Origin: Bacillota bacterium
GTDB lineage: Bacteria; Bacillota; Clostridia; Lachnospirales; Lachnospiraceae
Direction of reading: 5' to 3'
Length of the DNA: 64,000 bases
Assembly: GCA_023395555.1 (NCBI GenBank)
Contig: JAEWYQ010000046.1
Location: 21,052-85,051, forward strand
Part shown: piece after piece, positions 24,620-34,735 of the stretch
Position numbering within the stretch: the first letter of the stretch is position 1
Layout of the letters: each line of letters opens with the position of its first letter
Translations under genes and position numbers: made by a program
The notes under the pieces: generated by a model
Told to the model about the DNA's origin: nothing
Database searches by the model: none
The model's input: the letters and a program-made list of their open reading frames with translations, nothing else

Positions 24620-27600
24620 TCACTCATCTATTCGGATTTCTTTTCCCAGGTGCAGGGAATAAATAATCATCTCCCTCACCCTCTTGCCCAGCATCTGCTC
24701 CAGCGCCCGCTTGTAATAAAGAAGCTGTACTTTATAGCGCTGTACCAGCTGCTGTTCTCTCTGTACCAGATCCGATTTGTAGTCAACCAGCACCAGCTCG
24801 TCTCCCTCTTCAAAGAAGGCATCAATAATACCCTGAATCAGAATCAGCTCCTCGCTGTCGGTCTCCCTTAATACCTCCGATGCTTTCACACCGATTACAA
24901 ACTGCTTTTCCTTATAAAGCTTATTTTCCAACTGGGCTTTACACATCCGCTTCGCGATATCACTGGACACAAATCCCATCAGGTCCTTCCGCTTAAGCCC
25001 CTTAATCTCCTCGGCCTTCAGCCGGTTTCTGCGAACCATCCGCTCCATCTGCTGCTGCAATTTCTGCTGCCTTTGTATGTATGGTTCCGCTTGAACCGCA
25101 GCCTCCAATCCCTCCTGCGGCGCTTCCTCCAGGATCTCCGCCAGATTAATCAGCTCCAGCACCTTATGATAGATACTTCCCCTGTCCGTACCGGAGATTT
25201 CAGCCCCATCCTGGCGAATGAATGCCGGTTCCGTAATTTCTTTCGTAACTCCTTTATCCGCAGCAGCTTCCGTAGGATGCTTTGCCGGGGCTCCATGATA
25301 TAGGTTGAGGCTTTGTCCTTCGTCCTGAAACTGACCCAGCTTCTTCAGTTCCGATACGGTCATTTTTACCTTCAGAGCCGCTTCTTTCTGATGAGGATAT
25401 TCATAATTAAATCTTGCGTTAATTTCTTCTCTCAGCTCCGCATCATAGACGATATCGCCGTCCGCCTTGCCCGGCTCTTCCGGCATGATCATCTCTTCCA
25501 GCTCCCCAAGATCCCTCCGCAGGAATATCTGCTTCGTCATCTCCTCCCGCAGAATCTCATTCCGGGTCAGTACTGTGATTGCCATGGAATTCTGCTTCCA
25601 GGAGAAGGAGCCTTCCTTCTCTTCGGGGATTCCTCCCATGCAATTTACCATTGCCGGCAGCACCCAGTCCAGATAGCTCTTCGCCGACAGCTTTTCAAAG
25701 AAGGAGAATTCCTTATTCTTAATCTCCTCCCTGGATTTTAAATACCCCGTAAGGATTAATTTTTCCCGGGCTCTGGTCATTGCTACATAGAGTACCCGCA
25801 ATTCCTCTCCGAGATTCTCGATCTGAACCTTCCTCTGTATTACTTTCTTAAGCAGAGTGGGAACCTTGGTCCTCAATTTGCTGTTGATATAATCCGGGCC
25901 CACCCCAAGCTCACTGTGAAGCACAATGCTGCTTCGGACATCCCGGGTGTTAAATTGCTTGCTCATGCCCGCTGCAATTACCACCGGAAACTCCAGCCCC
26001 TTGCTCTTATGGATGCTCATAATCCGTACCGTATCATCCTGCTCCCCGGTGGTGGCCGCCTCTCCGAAATCAACCTCATACTTATGCAGCTTTTCGATGT
26101 ATCTGATAAAATGGAACAATCCGCTGTAGCTGCCTTTTTCAAAGCGCACTGCCTGGGCAATCAGCATATCCATATTGGCCTGCCTCTGCTCTCCGCCAGG
26201 CATGGCACTGGCATAATAGTAATAACCGGTTCTGTCTAATACCACCTGGATCAATTGGTGAATCGGCGTATGATTTACCAGGGAACGAAATTCCTCCAAT
26301 TGTTTTAAGAAGCCGGCAACCTTCGCTCTTAAGGGGTTTTCATGCCGTTCTGTTCCATGGCCCTCTCCGGTCCCAGCCTCTTCTGGCATTGCTTCTCCGT
26401 GCTCTTCCCCCGCATAGTGAAGCAAGGCGGAATACATGCTGGCATTGCGGTGAGAGGCTCTGATGAGCGCCAGCTCCGTAGTCGTCAGACCAACCATGGG
26501 AGAATACAGCACTCCCGCCAGGGGAATGTCCTGCCTCGGATTATCGATAACCCTCAGCATATTCAGGATGGAGGTTATCTCAAGGGTCTGGAAATATCCC
26601 GTACCGGTATCCGCATATGCCGGGATCCCCTCCTGCATCAGTGTATTGACAAAAACATCCGACCATCCTGTCATACTCCGAAGCAGTATTACAATATCCC
26701 TTCGTCTCGCCGGACGGTGACGCTTGTTTTTCTGGTCAAAGACCATCAATCCCGTCTCCGGATCAGTGATCTCCCTGATCTTTCTTGCAATCGCCCGGGC
26801 TTCCAGCTCTCTCTTCGTATAAACAGCCTCCTCGTCCGTCTCTTCCCTCCCGGTCTCTTCTCTGATCTCCTCTCCGGCTTCCTCTGCATTCTCTTCGTCA
26901 GACAAGGTTTCCTCTGTGATCAGCACCAGCTCCGTATCCCTGGCAATTCTGCAGAAATCCTCCTCCGACGGCATCTCTTCCGGGGTCAGACTCTCCTCAT
27001 AGAGCTCTCCGTATTTTAAGGAAGCGGCCTCATCATAGACGATTCCCCCTATATTTCGCTGCATAATCTGCTGAAAGACCCGGTTAACATACTGCAATAC
27101 CGTATCCCGGCTCCGGAAGTTCTTATCCAGATCAATTCTCTGATAATAATTAACCTCCCCTTCGCCGCTCTGTTCCTCACAGGAATAGCTCCCGTACTTC
27201 TCCATGAATATCTCCGGCATAGCCAGCCGGAATTTATAGATGCTCTGCTTCACATCCCCTACCATAAATCGATTGGGCCTTCCCATATCCTCTTTGGAAA
27301 TGCTTCGCAGAATCGTCTCCTGCACCATATTGCTGTCCTGATACTCATCGATTAGAATTTCCGCAAACTGTTCGCTCAGTTCAATGGCCGCGTCGGTGGG
27401 TCTGGCTCCGGCGCTTCCCTCCCCGTCCGGCGCGGACTCTTCCACAAGTATCTTGAGGGCAAAATGCTCCAGATCATTGAAATCAATCAGATTCTTCTCT
27501 TCCTTCTTCCGGGCAAATTCATCCATGAACTCCAGGGTAAGATCAAAGAGCACCTGCATAATCCTGCCGACTGCCTGCAGATCCTTCAGCATCTCCTCCG

Positions 27601-28555
27601 GGGGCTGGAAGAAATATTGATTGGTCAGATCCTTCAGTCCCTTCTTGACCTCCTCCCGCAGCTCCTTAACCCTTTCCTTCTTCCAGGGATTAACACCTTC
27701 CTCCCTTTTACCAGACAGACGGGCATAGGATACTCCGGGGAACAGCTTCGCATATTCCTCATAGCTCTCCGCTTTATTCAACGCCTCCAGAAGACCCCTG
27801 TCTGACAGCAGAGCCGCCTCATAGGCCATGGGCCCGTCCAATTCCCGGCATAGCTCCATGGCCTGAGCATTCTTCCGGCCCAGATCCTCAAGCACAAGCT
27901 TCACATAATCCAGCAGCTCTTCCATCCAGGATGTCCGATTCATTTCTTCCGGGGAATTGACCTCAAAGCGCTTCCTCATCCGTAAAATCCATGCCTTGGG
28001 CCAGGGATCGCTCATGGCAAAGCCATATAGCTGCAATATCAGCTCTTCAATAGGCAAATCTGATTTGGAATAGGAATAGCTTTCAACAAAATCATGGAAT
28101 GCTTCCGTCCCCTCCTCGTACCACCTCTCCAGGATATCGGAGACCACATCGGATTTCATCAGAGTAATTTCCGCATCCTCCGCAATCTTGAAGGAGGGAT
28201 CGAGATCAATTCTATGAAAATAATTACGGATCACATGGAGGCAGAAGCTGTGGATTGTGGTGATTTGAGCGCTTTGCAGCAGGGAAACCTGTCTCTGAAG
28301 ATGAAGATTATCCGGCTTCTCCTGAAGCTTTTTATCAATCGCCTTGCCAATCCTGTCCTTCATCTCTGCCGCCGCCGCATTGGTGAAGGTCACCACTAAG
28401 AGATGGTCAATATCAAGGGGGGTCTCACCTTCACAAATCATGGAAATAATCCGCTCCACCAGCACCGCGGTCTTCCCGGAGCCGGCTGCCGCGGATACCA
28501 GAAGATTCTTATTCCTCGTATCGATTACTTTCTGTTGTGCTTCTGTCCAAGCCAT
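24620..28555 (-). CDS. addA: ATP-dependent helicase/nuclease subunit A
   Basis: About 1311 residues; the helicase-nuclease of the AddAB double-strand-break repair enzyme, functional equivalent of RecBCD. The UvrD-type motor begins with Walker A SAAAGSGKTAVL (residues ~20-33) and continues with LLVVTFTNAAAAEMKDRI, ILIDEYQDSN, VGDVKQSIYKFR, and VRIMSIHKSKGLEFPVV. The C-terminal RecB-like nuclease has IQGIIDAFFEE...LVLVDYKSD. ATG at 28555 is used because AGGAGG lies 5 nt before it; an ATG at 28558 is also possible. Unusually, it is separated from addB by a gene for a secreted protein. Confidence 0.96.
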   Translation of the reverse strand: MAWTEAQQKVIDTRNKNLLVSAAAGSGKTAVLVERIISMICEGETPLDIDHLLVVTFTNAAAAEMKDRIGKAIDKKLQEKPDNLHLQRQVSLLQSAQITTIHSFCLHVIRNYFHRIDLDPSFKIAEDAEITLMKSDVVSDILERWYEEGTEAFHDFVESYSYSKSDLPIEELILQLYGFAMSDPWPKAWILRMRKRFEVNSPEEMNRTSWMEELLDYVKLVLEDLGRKNAQAMELCRELDGPMAYEAALLSDRGLLEALNKAESYEEYAKLFPGVSYARLSGKREEGVNPWKKERVKELREEVKKGLKDLTNQYFFQPPEEMLKDLQAVGRIMQVLFDLTLEFMDEFARKKEEKNLIDFNDLEHFALKILVEESAPDGEGSAGARPTDAAIELSEQFAEILIDEYQDSNMVQETILRSISKEDMGRPNRFMVGDVKQSIYKFRLAMPEIFMEKYGSYSCEEQSGEGEVNYYQRIDLDKNFRSRDTVLQYVNRVFQQIMQRNIGGIVYDEAASLKYGELYEESLTPEEMPSEEDFCRIARDTELVLITEETLSDEENAEEAGEEIREETGREETDEEAVYTKRELEARAIARKIREITDPETGLMVFDQKNKRHRPARRRDIVILLRSMTGWSDVFVNTLMQEGIPAYADTGTGYFQTLEITSILNMLRVIDNPRQDIPLAGVLYSPMVGLTTTELALIRASHRNASMYSALLHYAGEEHGEAMPEEAGTGEGHGTERHENPLRAKVAGFLKQLEEFRSLVNHTPIHQLIQVVLDRTGYYYYASAMPGGEQRQANMDMLIAQAVRFEKGSYSGLFHFIRYIEKLHKYEVDFGEAATTGEQDDTVRIMSIHKSKGLEFPVVIAAGMSKQFNTRDVRSSIVLHSELGVGPDYINSKLRTKVPTLLKKVIQRKVQIENLGEELRVLYVAMTRAREKLILTGYLKSREEIKNKEFSFFEKLSAKSYLDWVLPAMVNCMGGIPEEKEGSFSWKQNSMAITVLTRNEILREEMTKQIFLRRDLGELEEMIMPEEPGKADGDIVYDAELREEINARFNYEYPHQKEAALKVKMTVSELKKLGQFQDEGQSLNLYHGAPAKHPTEAAADKGVTKEITEPAFIRQDGAEISGTDRGSIYHKVLELINLAEILEEAPQEGLEAAVQAEPYIQRQQKLQQQMERMVRRNRLKAEEIKGLKRKDLMGFVSSDIAKRMCKAQLENKLYKEKQFVIGVKASEVLRETDSEELILIQGIIDAFFEEGDELVLVDYKSDLVQREQQLVQRYKVQLLYYKRALEQMLGKRVREMIIYSLHLGKEIRIDE

Positions 28556-28675
28556 CATTTCCTCCTCCAGGTATCCTTTTCAAAACCATTCATTAAATTA
28601 TGATCTGTCTTTGTTTCAGCCAGCTATCAAGACTTCTGTTTTAACCTCAGTCAACACTCTTATCAAATAGCCTCG

Positions 28676-30397
28676 TCAAATTTTAATGCTCCAAACCTTC
28701 AATCTGCCCTCCATAACAGCCGCCCACGAGACAACACCATCATGATAAACCGGACGCTCATAGGAATTTAGCGGAAGTCTGCCAAGAGAGGACGCAGGAG
28801 TAAGAACCTGGCCATCTGCAGATAAAACCATATAAAAGGTATCCTCCCCTGTCGACCACAGGATTACAAGCCGGTCATCCGCCTCAACGACCTGCGGAGC
28901 GACCGCATGCTTATCCGTGTAATCCGTGAGCCAATGTACGCCATAGTCTGTTACCGGCGTAAGCGGAGAATTGCTATTGTCATTGATATCTGTTGAAGTA
29001 GCACCGCTGCGGGTCTCTCCGCCCAGGAACATGGACGGGGATACTTCCCTGACTGTAGGGTCAAATATTTGTACAAACAGATTTTGCTCCTCCTCCTCTG
29101 CCTTCTCACTGATTGACTTTACGGATGCCCCAACCAGTACTGCTCCCTTGCTCGTCTCCGCAAGATTCCCCAATTGCGCAAAGGTCCGGTTGACGATATA
29201 CATATTGTAATTTGCGTTTGATTGAAGGTAGAACCGGAACAATAACTTTTCACTTTCGTTGGAGGTGATCACAAAGCCTCTGTCATAAGCATCTCCATGA
29301 TCCGCATACACAAACCCACCCGTTTTATTACTCCAGATCACGCTCTGGTTAAAGGAATGTGAGGTATACGGAATATTCCAGACGGAACCCCATTCTACCG
29401 GTGACATATCAGAAATCCTCACACCAACCACATTATTTGACTGATGGCCATTGTACATTTTGCGTGCATAGTTCACCATGAGATAATCGCCGCCAATTGC
29501 CGAGGCACAATTACCGTAAGCGAAGGGAATCATTGTATTTCCATCCTGGCCCATTATGCTTTCCCCCCGGAAGCCTGCGGTTTTAATGTGTTCACCCTTC
29601 GGTGAATATTGGGAGATGAACACCGTCTGATCCGTATACGCAGAGCCCTCCCTTCCCCAGACAACATAGAAATTCCCATCCTTGTCGGAGATCACATCCC
29701 CCAGCCTCGGATATTTTACATCCAGGCTCAGTTCTCCGGCAGGCATTTTGATTTTAAGGTTTTTTCCCTCTATGTATGCATAGGCCAGCCCTTCTCCCTT
29801 ATAATCAAACTGCTGGACGGGAGAAACATTCGCCCAATTAGTCGCATAGGTTTCCAGCGTATCCCGTAAGTCAGGAACTTCAGACCCTAATCTGTCATAT
29901 GGGATGCGTTTGATTACAACCTTGAATTTAACTTTGGCACCATATTTCTTACCAAGATTGGGATTGCGTTTTTTGCCGCTGATATATATCCTTTCATCGG
30001 ACAGTTGGAGCGTGATCGTCTCTTTCACAGATTTCACATTCTCCTCCATGAAATGATAATTTTCTATTGTGAGATAGCCTTTCTCATTATCTGTTACGCT
30101 GATGCCCTTCCAATCACTTGTCTGTATCACGGTTAAATTTTTAGTCGATTTGATACCCAGCTCTATCTTGGAACCTTCATACATCGTTAAGGTATAGATG
30201 CCGTTTTTATCCTTCTTTAAGGTTGGTTCAAGCCCCATTTCCTTTGGATACCTGCTGCCAGGCGATTCTATTATCTTCATTTCACCGGTAAATTCTAAAT
30301 TGTACTTTACAGCAGCTCCTGCTGTCTGCGCCGGAACAAATCCTATCATGAAAGATGCTATTAATATAATCCATAAACTTTTCATCATTTTCGTCAT
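28676..30397 (-). CDS. Secreted beta-rich protein of unknown function, between addB and addA
   Basis: 573 residues with a clear signal peptide (MTKMMKSLWIILIASFMIGF, cleavage probably after AGAA). No membrane anchor or sortase signal is visible. The mature chain has an N-terminal beta domain (~30-170). It is followed by repeating stretches of beta strands, such as GNFYVVWGREG, NYNMYIVNRTFAQLG and DRLVILWSTGEDTFYMV, that suggest a propeller of six or seven blades (~200-573). It lacks catalytic motifs I can name. AGGAGG lies 8 nt before the ATG. It is 43 nt after addB and 117 nt before addA on the same strand, so probably cotranscribed, though nothing suggests a role in DNA repair. Confidence 0.75.
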   Translation of the reverse strand: MTKMMKSLWIILIASFMIGFVPAQTAGAAVKYNLEFTGEMKIIESPGSRYPKEMGLEPTLKKDKNGIYTLTMYEGSKIELGIKSTKNLTVIQTSDWKGISVTDNEKGYLTIENYHFMEENVKSVKETITLQLSDERIYISGKKRNPNLGKKYGAKVKFKVVIKRIPYDRLGSEVPDLRDTLETYATNWANVSPVQQFDYKGEGLAYAYIEGKNLKIKMPAGELSLDVKYPRLGDVISDKDGNFYVVWGREGSAYTDQTVFISQYSPKGEHIKTAGFRGESIMGQDGNTMIPFAYGNCASAIGGDYLMVNYARKMYNGHQSNNVVGVRISDMSPVEWGSVWNIPYTSHSFNQSVIWSNKTGGFVYADHGDAYDRGFVITSNESEKLLFRFYLQSNANYNMYIVNRTFAQLGNLAETSKGAVLVGASVKSISEKAEEEEQNLFVQIFDPTVREVSPSMFLGGETRSGATSTDINDNSNSPLTPVTDYGVHWLTDYTDKHAVAPQVVEADDRLVILWSTGEDTFYMVLSADGQVLTPASSLGRLPLNSYERPVYHDGVVSWAAVMEGRLKVWSIKI

Positions 30398-30440
30398 AAA
30401 GTGTACCTCCTGAATGATAATACCCTGATCCATATCCTTG

Positions 30441-33400
30441 TCATTCCCCAAATATCTCATCCTTTATCTCCTGCGCCGGCTTCTTCGCCAGATTACGGTA
30501 GGTATGCCCCGGCAGCCTGCTGTCAAAGCCGCAGGCAGAACGGTATTCGCAGTAATCACAGGCTGTTTGCTTATCGCTGCGATAAGGATTCAACCTGGTA
30601 TCACCACCGAGAATCTGTTCACTGTCCCCGGCCAGCTTCCCATTTACATAGTCAACCAGCGCTTCCATCTGCTTCCGGCTTGCCGCAGAGGAGCGTTTTG
30701 CCAGCTCTCCCTCTTTGTTGGTCTCCGCAGGGATAATCTCTGATTTTACACCGGCCCGAAGGGTATCGTCCGGGCCGGCCAGCTTCTGATCCATCAAAGC
30801 AAGCACATGCCTGTCGGAATTCACCAGACCGTTCATTCTGAGGCTCTTATAGATTTCCTCCTCTACTTGATCCGACTTTGCGACAATGGGGTCATCGATA
30901 TGGTAGTAGAAAATACCTGATGGGATAATCTCCTTCCCCTGATACCGTTTGGTCAGATAATCCAGGGCCGCACTCAAATACACGGATAATTGCTGCTGGA
31001 GTCCGTAATAAATGCGCCCGATGTCGAAGAAGGTGTTCCCCGATTTGTAATCAACTACCCGTACATAGACCCTATCCTCCTCCTCGTATAAATCAAGACG
31101 GTCAATTCTGCCCGTCAAGGTCAGCGCCGAGGAAGGAATATGGTAAAAGGGCATCTCATAGCCCGCCGGTTCAAAGGCTCCCTGGCGAATCTGGTTGCAC
31201 AGGGCCCAGAGGGTCCTGACGGTAATGCGTTCCATACGGGTAACAAGATACTCATTCCGTTTCGAGCTGCGCAGGAAGGAATTCTCATATTCCTCCACAG
31301 CCTTTCGCACACTTTCTACCGCCCATTCCTCCCGCACCTCCTCCGGGATGGTATGCCAGGAATATTCGGATATGTCCAGCCTTTTAGAAAAATCGTCAAT
31401 GGCATTATGAAAGATATTGCCGATATCCGGGATCGCCAGCTTGTACTCCCGGCGCTCCTCCAGCTCCAATCCATAGCTCATAAAATGGGCAAAGGCACAG
31501 CCCGCATAGCGCTCCAGTCTGGTCACGCTGCCCCGTAGCTCCCTGCCGTACAAAAGTCTTGCCGCCTCCCTGGAAATGCCCCTTTCTTCATTAATGTAGA
31601 AAGCACCCCGGACTAACTGGCTGAGAATCGGCTTCTTCTCCTCCCGGGAGCAATAATAATGGTACAGCTCCTTCCACAGCACCGGGGGTTCCTTCTGATG
31701 AAATTCCCGAAGTCCCTGCATCAGGCAGGCAAGTCCTTCCTCCCGCAGGCTGTGCTCCAGATCCTGACTCTCCTCCTCTTCGTCCCTTATGCGCAGACGC
31801 GGGAAGAGCTGCATCAATTTGCCCACCAAAAAGGATGGATTCACGGACTTCCCCTCATCGTTCACCTTGTGATAGGTAAGATACAGCCTGTCCCTTGGCT
31901 TGGTCATATTCAGATAGACATAGAACTGTTCCGTAAATGCCTGCTGGCGTTTTGTGGGGGCCATCTCAAAGTTGTTATTTATCAACAGCTCCCGCTCCAA
32001 ATCGGAGAAAATTCCACCGGTTGAAATCGGCTTGGGGATAACCCCTTCATTTACCCCCACAAAGAACAGCACCTTGATATCCTTCAGTCTGGTCCGCTCC
32101 GTATCACCCACGACCACCTCGTCCACTCCGGGGGGAATTAATCCCACCTTCACCTCTACAAAGCCGGTATCCAGTATCTCCCCAAACTCCTTCAAGGTCA
32201 CGTGCTCCGTTCCGAGAAGCAGCACCATCTGGTCATATAAATCCATAATAATCTTGTAAACCTGCTGAAATTCTTTTGCAATCAGCGGCTGGTTATGCTT
32301 TTCAAAGAAGCTGACGTATTTCTCCAGCTTTTGCTCCACCTCAAGACGGACCCCCAGCTCATAGAGGGCCTGGGTATAATCCCTCAAGGTCTTCTCCTTA
32401 TCCTTAAGCACCTCATGAACCGGCTGGAGCAATTCGACGATTCTGCTGCGGATTCCATTCACCCGTTCCAGGTCAATTGCCTCCCTGCTGCGGTAGCTTC
32501 TGACAAAGGGCTCCGACCAGCGTTTATTGCCCCGAATCCCCGTGGCCAGAAGATAATTCTCCAGCAGATCAATATCACCGGTATCAATATCCGTAAGGCC
32601 TGTCCTAAGGAAACGCAGTATTCCTTCATAGCTGTAATCCTCACTCATAATTGCCACCACAGAGCGAAGCAGCTCGACGAAGGGATTCGTCAGAATATCC
32701 TTCTTATAATCAATAAAGCATGGGATTCCAGCCAGGGCGAAGCTCCTTCCCGCAATTCTTCCGTATTCCGGGACATTTCCGCAGACCACGGCAATATCCT
32801 GGTAACGGTATTCTTTCTCCCTTACCAGCCGTTTGATTTCTCTTGTGACAAAATCAATCTCTTTGCCGGCATCCTTCGCCGCATGAATCGAGATCTCCTC
32901 CTGCTCCTTCTCATACGGCTCCCAGGGAAAACGGAACAAATTATGCTCCAGAGAGGCCAGGGCCGGGGAGTTCAGAAACCGGTAGGGCACCCTTCGCTTT
33001 CCTTTCCTCGAATATACCAGGGGCTTTAATTCTATGAAAGCCGTCTCGGCAGCAATCTTCTCCTCGTATGCCAAGCCCCCTGTATCAGCTATGACGGCTT
33101 CCTCCGCATATACAGGGGGATCAATCTCCACCTTCTCTTCCTCTGCCAGGCTGTACAGCTTTTGTATTGTCTTCCTGCTAAGCCCAAAGAGCTGATGTTC
33201 CTTCACCTCTTCCTGAATATTCTCCCCCGGATCAATGGTTACGGTCACCATCACCTTCCTGGCATAGCGCAGCAGCTTGCGCAGAATCTGATACTGGCAG
33301 GGCGTGAAGCCGGTAAATCCGTCCAGGCAGATTACGGTTCCCTTCACCCACTGGGAATAATCAATGGCATCATTTAATACCACCAGCAATTCCTCGGCAG

Positions 33401-33926
33401 TAATATAACGTTCCTTCATAAAGGTACGGAAACCCTCATAGATCGTCAGCAAATCCTTCAGCTTCGCCTGCAGCACCGGCTTCCTCCGGGATACCTCCTG
33501 CATCCGCTCAAAATCCTCCGGCCCGATATTATACTGGTAGAGCTCGGACAATACGGATTTCAGCTCTCCGATGAACCCCGGCCTCCTGACATTGGAGCCA
33601 AAGAGAATTAACTCCTTTTTCTTCTCAGCCGCCACCTTCCGCAGCACCATGCTCTTTCCCGTATCCTCCAGCACCGGGGCGTCATATCCCCCCACCTCAT
33701 CAAAAATCCGGTAAGCAAAGCGTAAAAAGCTAAGGATATCCACATTCATAACACCGTGTTCCGGATGCATGGCAACGATATCCTTCTGAGTCTGCAAAGT
33801 GAACTGTTCCGGCACAATCACCAGATAATTGGTATCCGGATGCTTCCTGGATACCCGGATCACTTCGCGGTATAATTGATAGGATTTGCCGGAACCGGCG
33901 CTTCCCAGAAATAATTGTAAGGACAT
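30441..33926 (-). CDS. addB: ATP-dependent helicase/nuclease subunit B
   Basis: 1161 residues, the second subunit of AddAB. It opens MSLQLFLGSAGSGKSYQLYR with a Walker A loop and has an inactivated UvrD-like fold. The C-terminal RecB nuclease domain contains GRIDRLDLYEE...VRVVDYKSG. Four cysteines (one in YAGCAFAHF, three in CDYCEYRSAC) match the [4Fe-4S] cluster that clamps the nuclease domain. AGGGG precedes the ATG. It is first of addB-unknown-addA; upstream it is divergent from a small membrane protein gene across 134 bp. Confidence 0.96.
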   Translation of the reverse strand: MSLQLFLGSAGSGKSYQLYREVIRVSRKHPDTNYLVIVPEQFTLQTQKDIVAMHPEHGVMNVDILSFLRFAYRIFDEVGGYDAPVLEDTGKSMVLRKVAAEKKKELILFGSNVRRPGFIGELKSVLSELYQYNIGPEDFERMQEVSRRKPVLQAKLKDLLTIYEGFRTFMKERYITAEELLVVLNDAIDYSQWVKGTVICLDGFTGFTPCQYQILRKLLRYARKVMVTVTIDPGENIQEEVKEHQLFGLSRKTIQKLYSLAEEEKVEIDPPVYAEEAVIADTGGLAYEEKIAAETAFIELKPLVYSRKGKRRVPYRFLNSPALASLEHNLFRFPWEPYEKEQEEISIHAAKDAGKEIDFVTREIKRLVREKEYRYQDIAVVCGNVPEYGRIAGRSFALAGIPCFIDYKKDILTNPFVELLRSVVAIMSEDYSYEGILRFLRTGLTDIDTGDIDLLENYLLATGIRGNKRWSEPFVRSYRSREAIDLERVNGIRSRIVELLQPVHEVLKDKEKTLRDYTQALYELGVRLEVEQKLEKYVSFFEKHNQPLIAKEFQQVYKIIMDLYDQMVLLLGTEHVTLKEFGEILDTGFVEVKVGLIPPGVDEVVVGDTERTRLKDIKVLFFVGVNEGVIPKPISTGGIFSDLERELLINNNFEMAPTKRQQAFTEQFYVYLNMTKPRDRLYLTYHKVNDEGKSVNPSFLVGKLMQLFPRLRIRDEEEESQDLEHSLREEGLACLMQGLREFHQKEPPVLWKELYHYYCSREEKKPILSQLVRGAFYINEERGISREAARLLYGRELRGSVTRLERYAGCAFAHFMSYGLELEERREYKLAIPDIGNIFHNAIDDFSKRLDISEYSWHTIPEEVREEWAVESVRKAVEEYENSFLRSSKRNEYLVTRMERITVRTLWALCNQIRQGAFEPAGYEMPFYHIPSSALTLTGRIDRLDLYEEEDRVYVRVVDYKSGNTFFDIGRIYYGLQQQLSVYLSAALDYLTKRYQGKEIIPSGIFYYHIDDPIVAKSDQVEEEIYKSLRMNGLVNSDRHVLALMDQKLAGPDDTLRAGVKSEIIPAETNKEGELAKRSSAASRKQMEALVDYVNGKLAGDSEQILGGDTRLNPYRSDKQTACDYCEYRSACGFDSRLPGHTYRNLAKKPAQEIKDEIFGE

Positions 33927-34060
33927 AACCCCTCCATTCTGCCATTCCCTGGTTTGAAGAACTTATCTATGAAATAAAATAACTCTGCATAAAATAGAAA
34001 CAGGTTTAATAATATATAGTAAGATTAAGACATGAAGCAAATCATGCCCGGAGGTTAGAG

Positions 34061-34498
34061 ATGGCAAAGACGAAAATAGTCGTAATCCAATTAAAAGAAA
34101 TCATATATACGGTAATTTTTGCGGCGCTCGGTATTCTTCTGATTCTACTTCTCATATTTATGTTCAAGCCCGACAAAGATAAGGAAGCTTCCTCTACAGA
34201 GACCGGTCTGTATACCGCAGGCGTTTACACCTCCTCCATAGCCTTAAATGACACCACGCTGAACCTGGAGGTGGTAGTGGATAAAGACCACATAAACTTT
34301 GTAGGCATCAAAAATATTGATGAAGCAATCGCTACTATGTATCCCCTGGTAGAGCCTTCCCTGGACGCAATCGCGACACAGCTTTACAATGACATTCCCA
34401 TTGACCGGGTCGAGATTATGGAGGACAAAAAATTCACTCAGCAGCTTTTAATCGATGCCATTAAGCTTGCCCTGGAAAAGGCGGAACGAAAAGAATAG
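34061..34498 (+). CDS. Small membrane-anchored protein of unknown function
   Basis: A 145-residue protein with one N-terminal membrane helix (IIYTVIFAALGILLILLLIF, residues ~14-36) and an outward-facing domain (~50-145). The region TAGVYTSSIALNDTTLNLEVVVD, followed by MYPLVEPSLDAIATQLY, recalls extracytoplasmic FMN-binding-like domains, but the flavin-attachment Ser/Thr motif is not evident. GGAGG lies 6 nt before the ATG. It is transcribed divergently from addB and ends in a large terminator-like structure. I do not recognise the family; an envelope role is likely. Confidence 0.65.
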   Translation: MAKTKIVVIQLKEIIYTVIFAALGILLILLLIFMFKPDKDKEASSTETGLYTAGVYTSSIALNDTTLNLEVVVDKDHINFVGIKNIDEAIATMYPLVEPSLDAIATQLYNDIPIDRVEIMEDKKFTQQLLIDAIKLALEKAERKE

Positions 34499-34510
34499 TA
34501 TAAATTATAC

Positions 34511-34580
34511 AGGATGCTGTAAAGCTTAGTATTTCCGTGTTGCCGCAGGGAAACACCGTCAGCTTAACGGCATCCTTTCA
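34511..34580. terminator. Terminator-like structure between convergent genes
   Basis: Nested pairing of AGGATGC/GCATCCT, AAGCT/AGCTT and GTGTT/AACAC, ending in TTTCAT on the plus strand. It closes the small membrane protein gene. The rest of 34581-34735 holds nothing recognisable. Confidence 0.6.
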
Positions 34581-34735
34581 TATTGTCGGTAATGTACGCT
34601 GCCAGCAATGTATACCCTGTCACTCATTTATACATTACCATCTATGTATATTCCAGTATACCATAGGGATTGATCTATTCCAACCCGCTTTTTGATAGAA
34701 AAATTAATTTAGCTGCACCAGCGAACTTTAGAAAA

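Noticed and set aside
24620..33926. Considered whether addB-unknown-addA might be a novel defence island
   Set aside because: AddAB is a housekeeping repair enzyme; the middle gene is exported and no toxin, nuclease or sensor partner is present.
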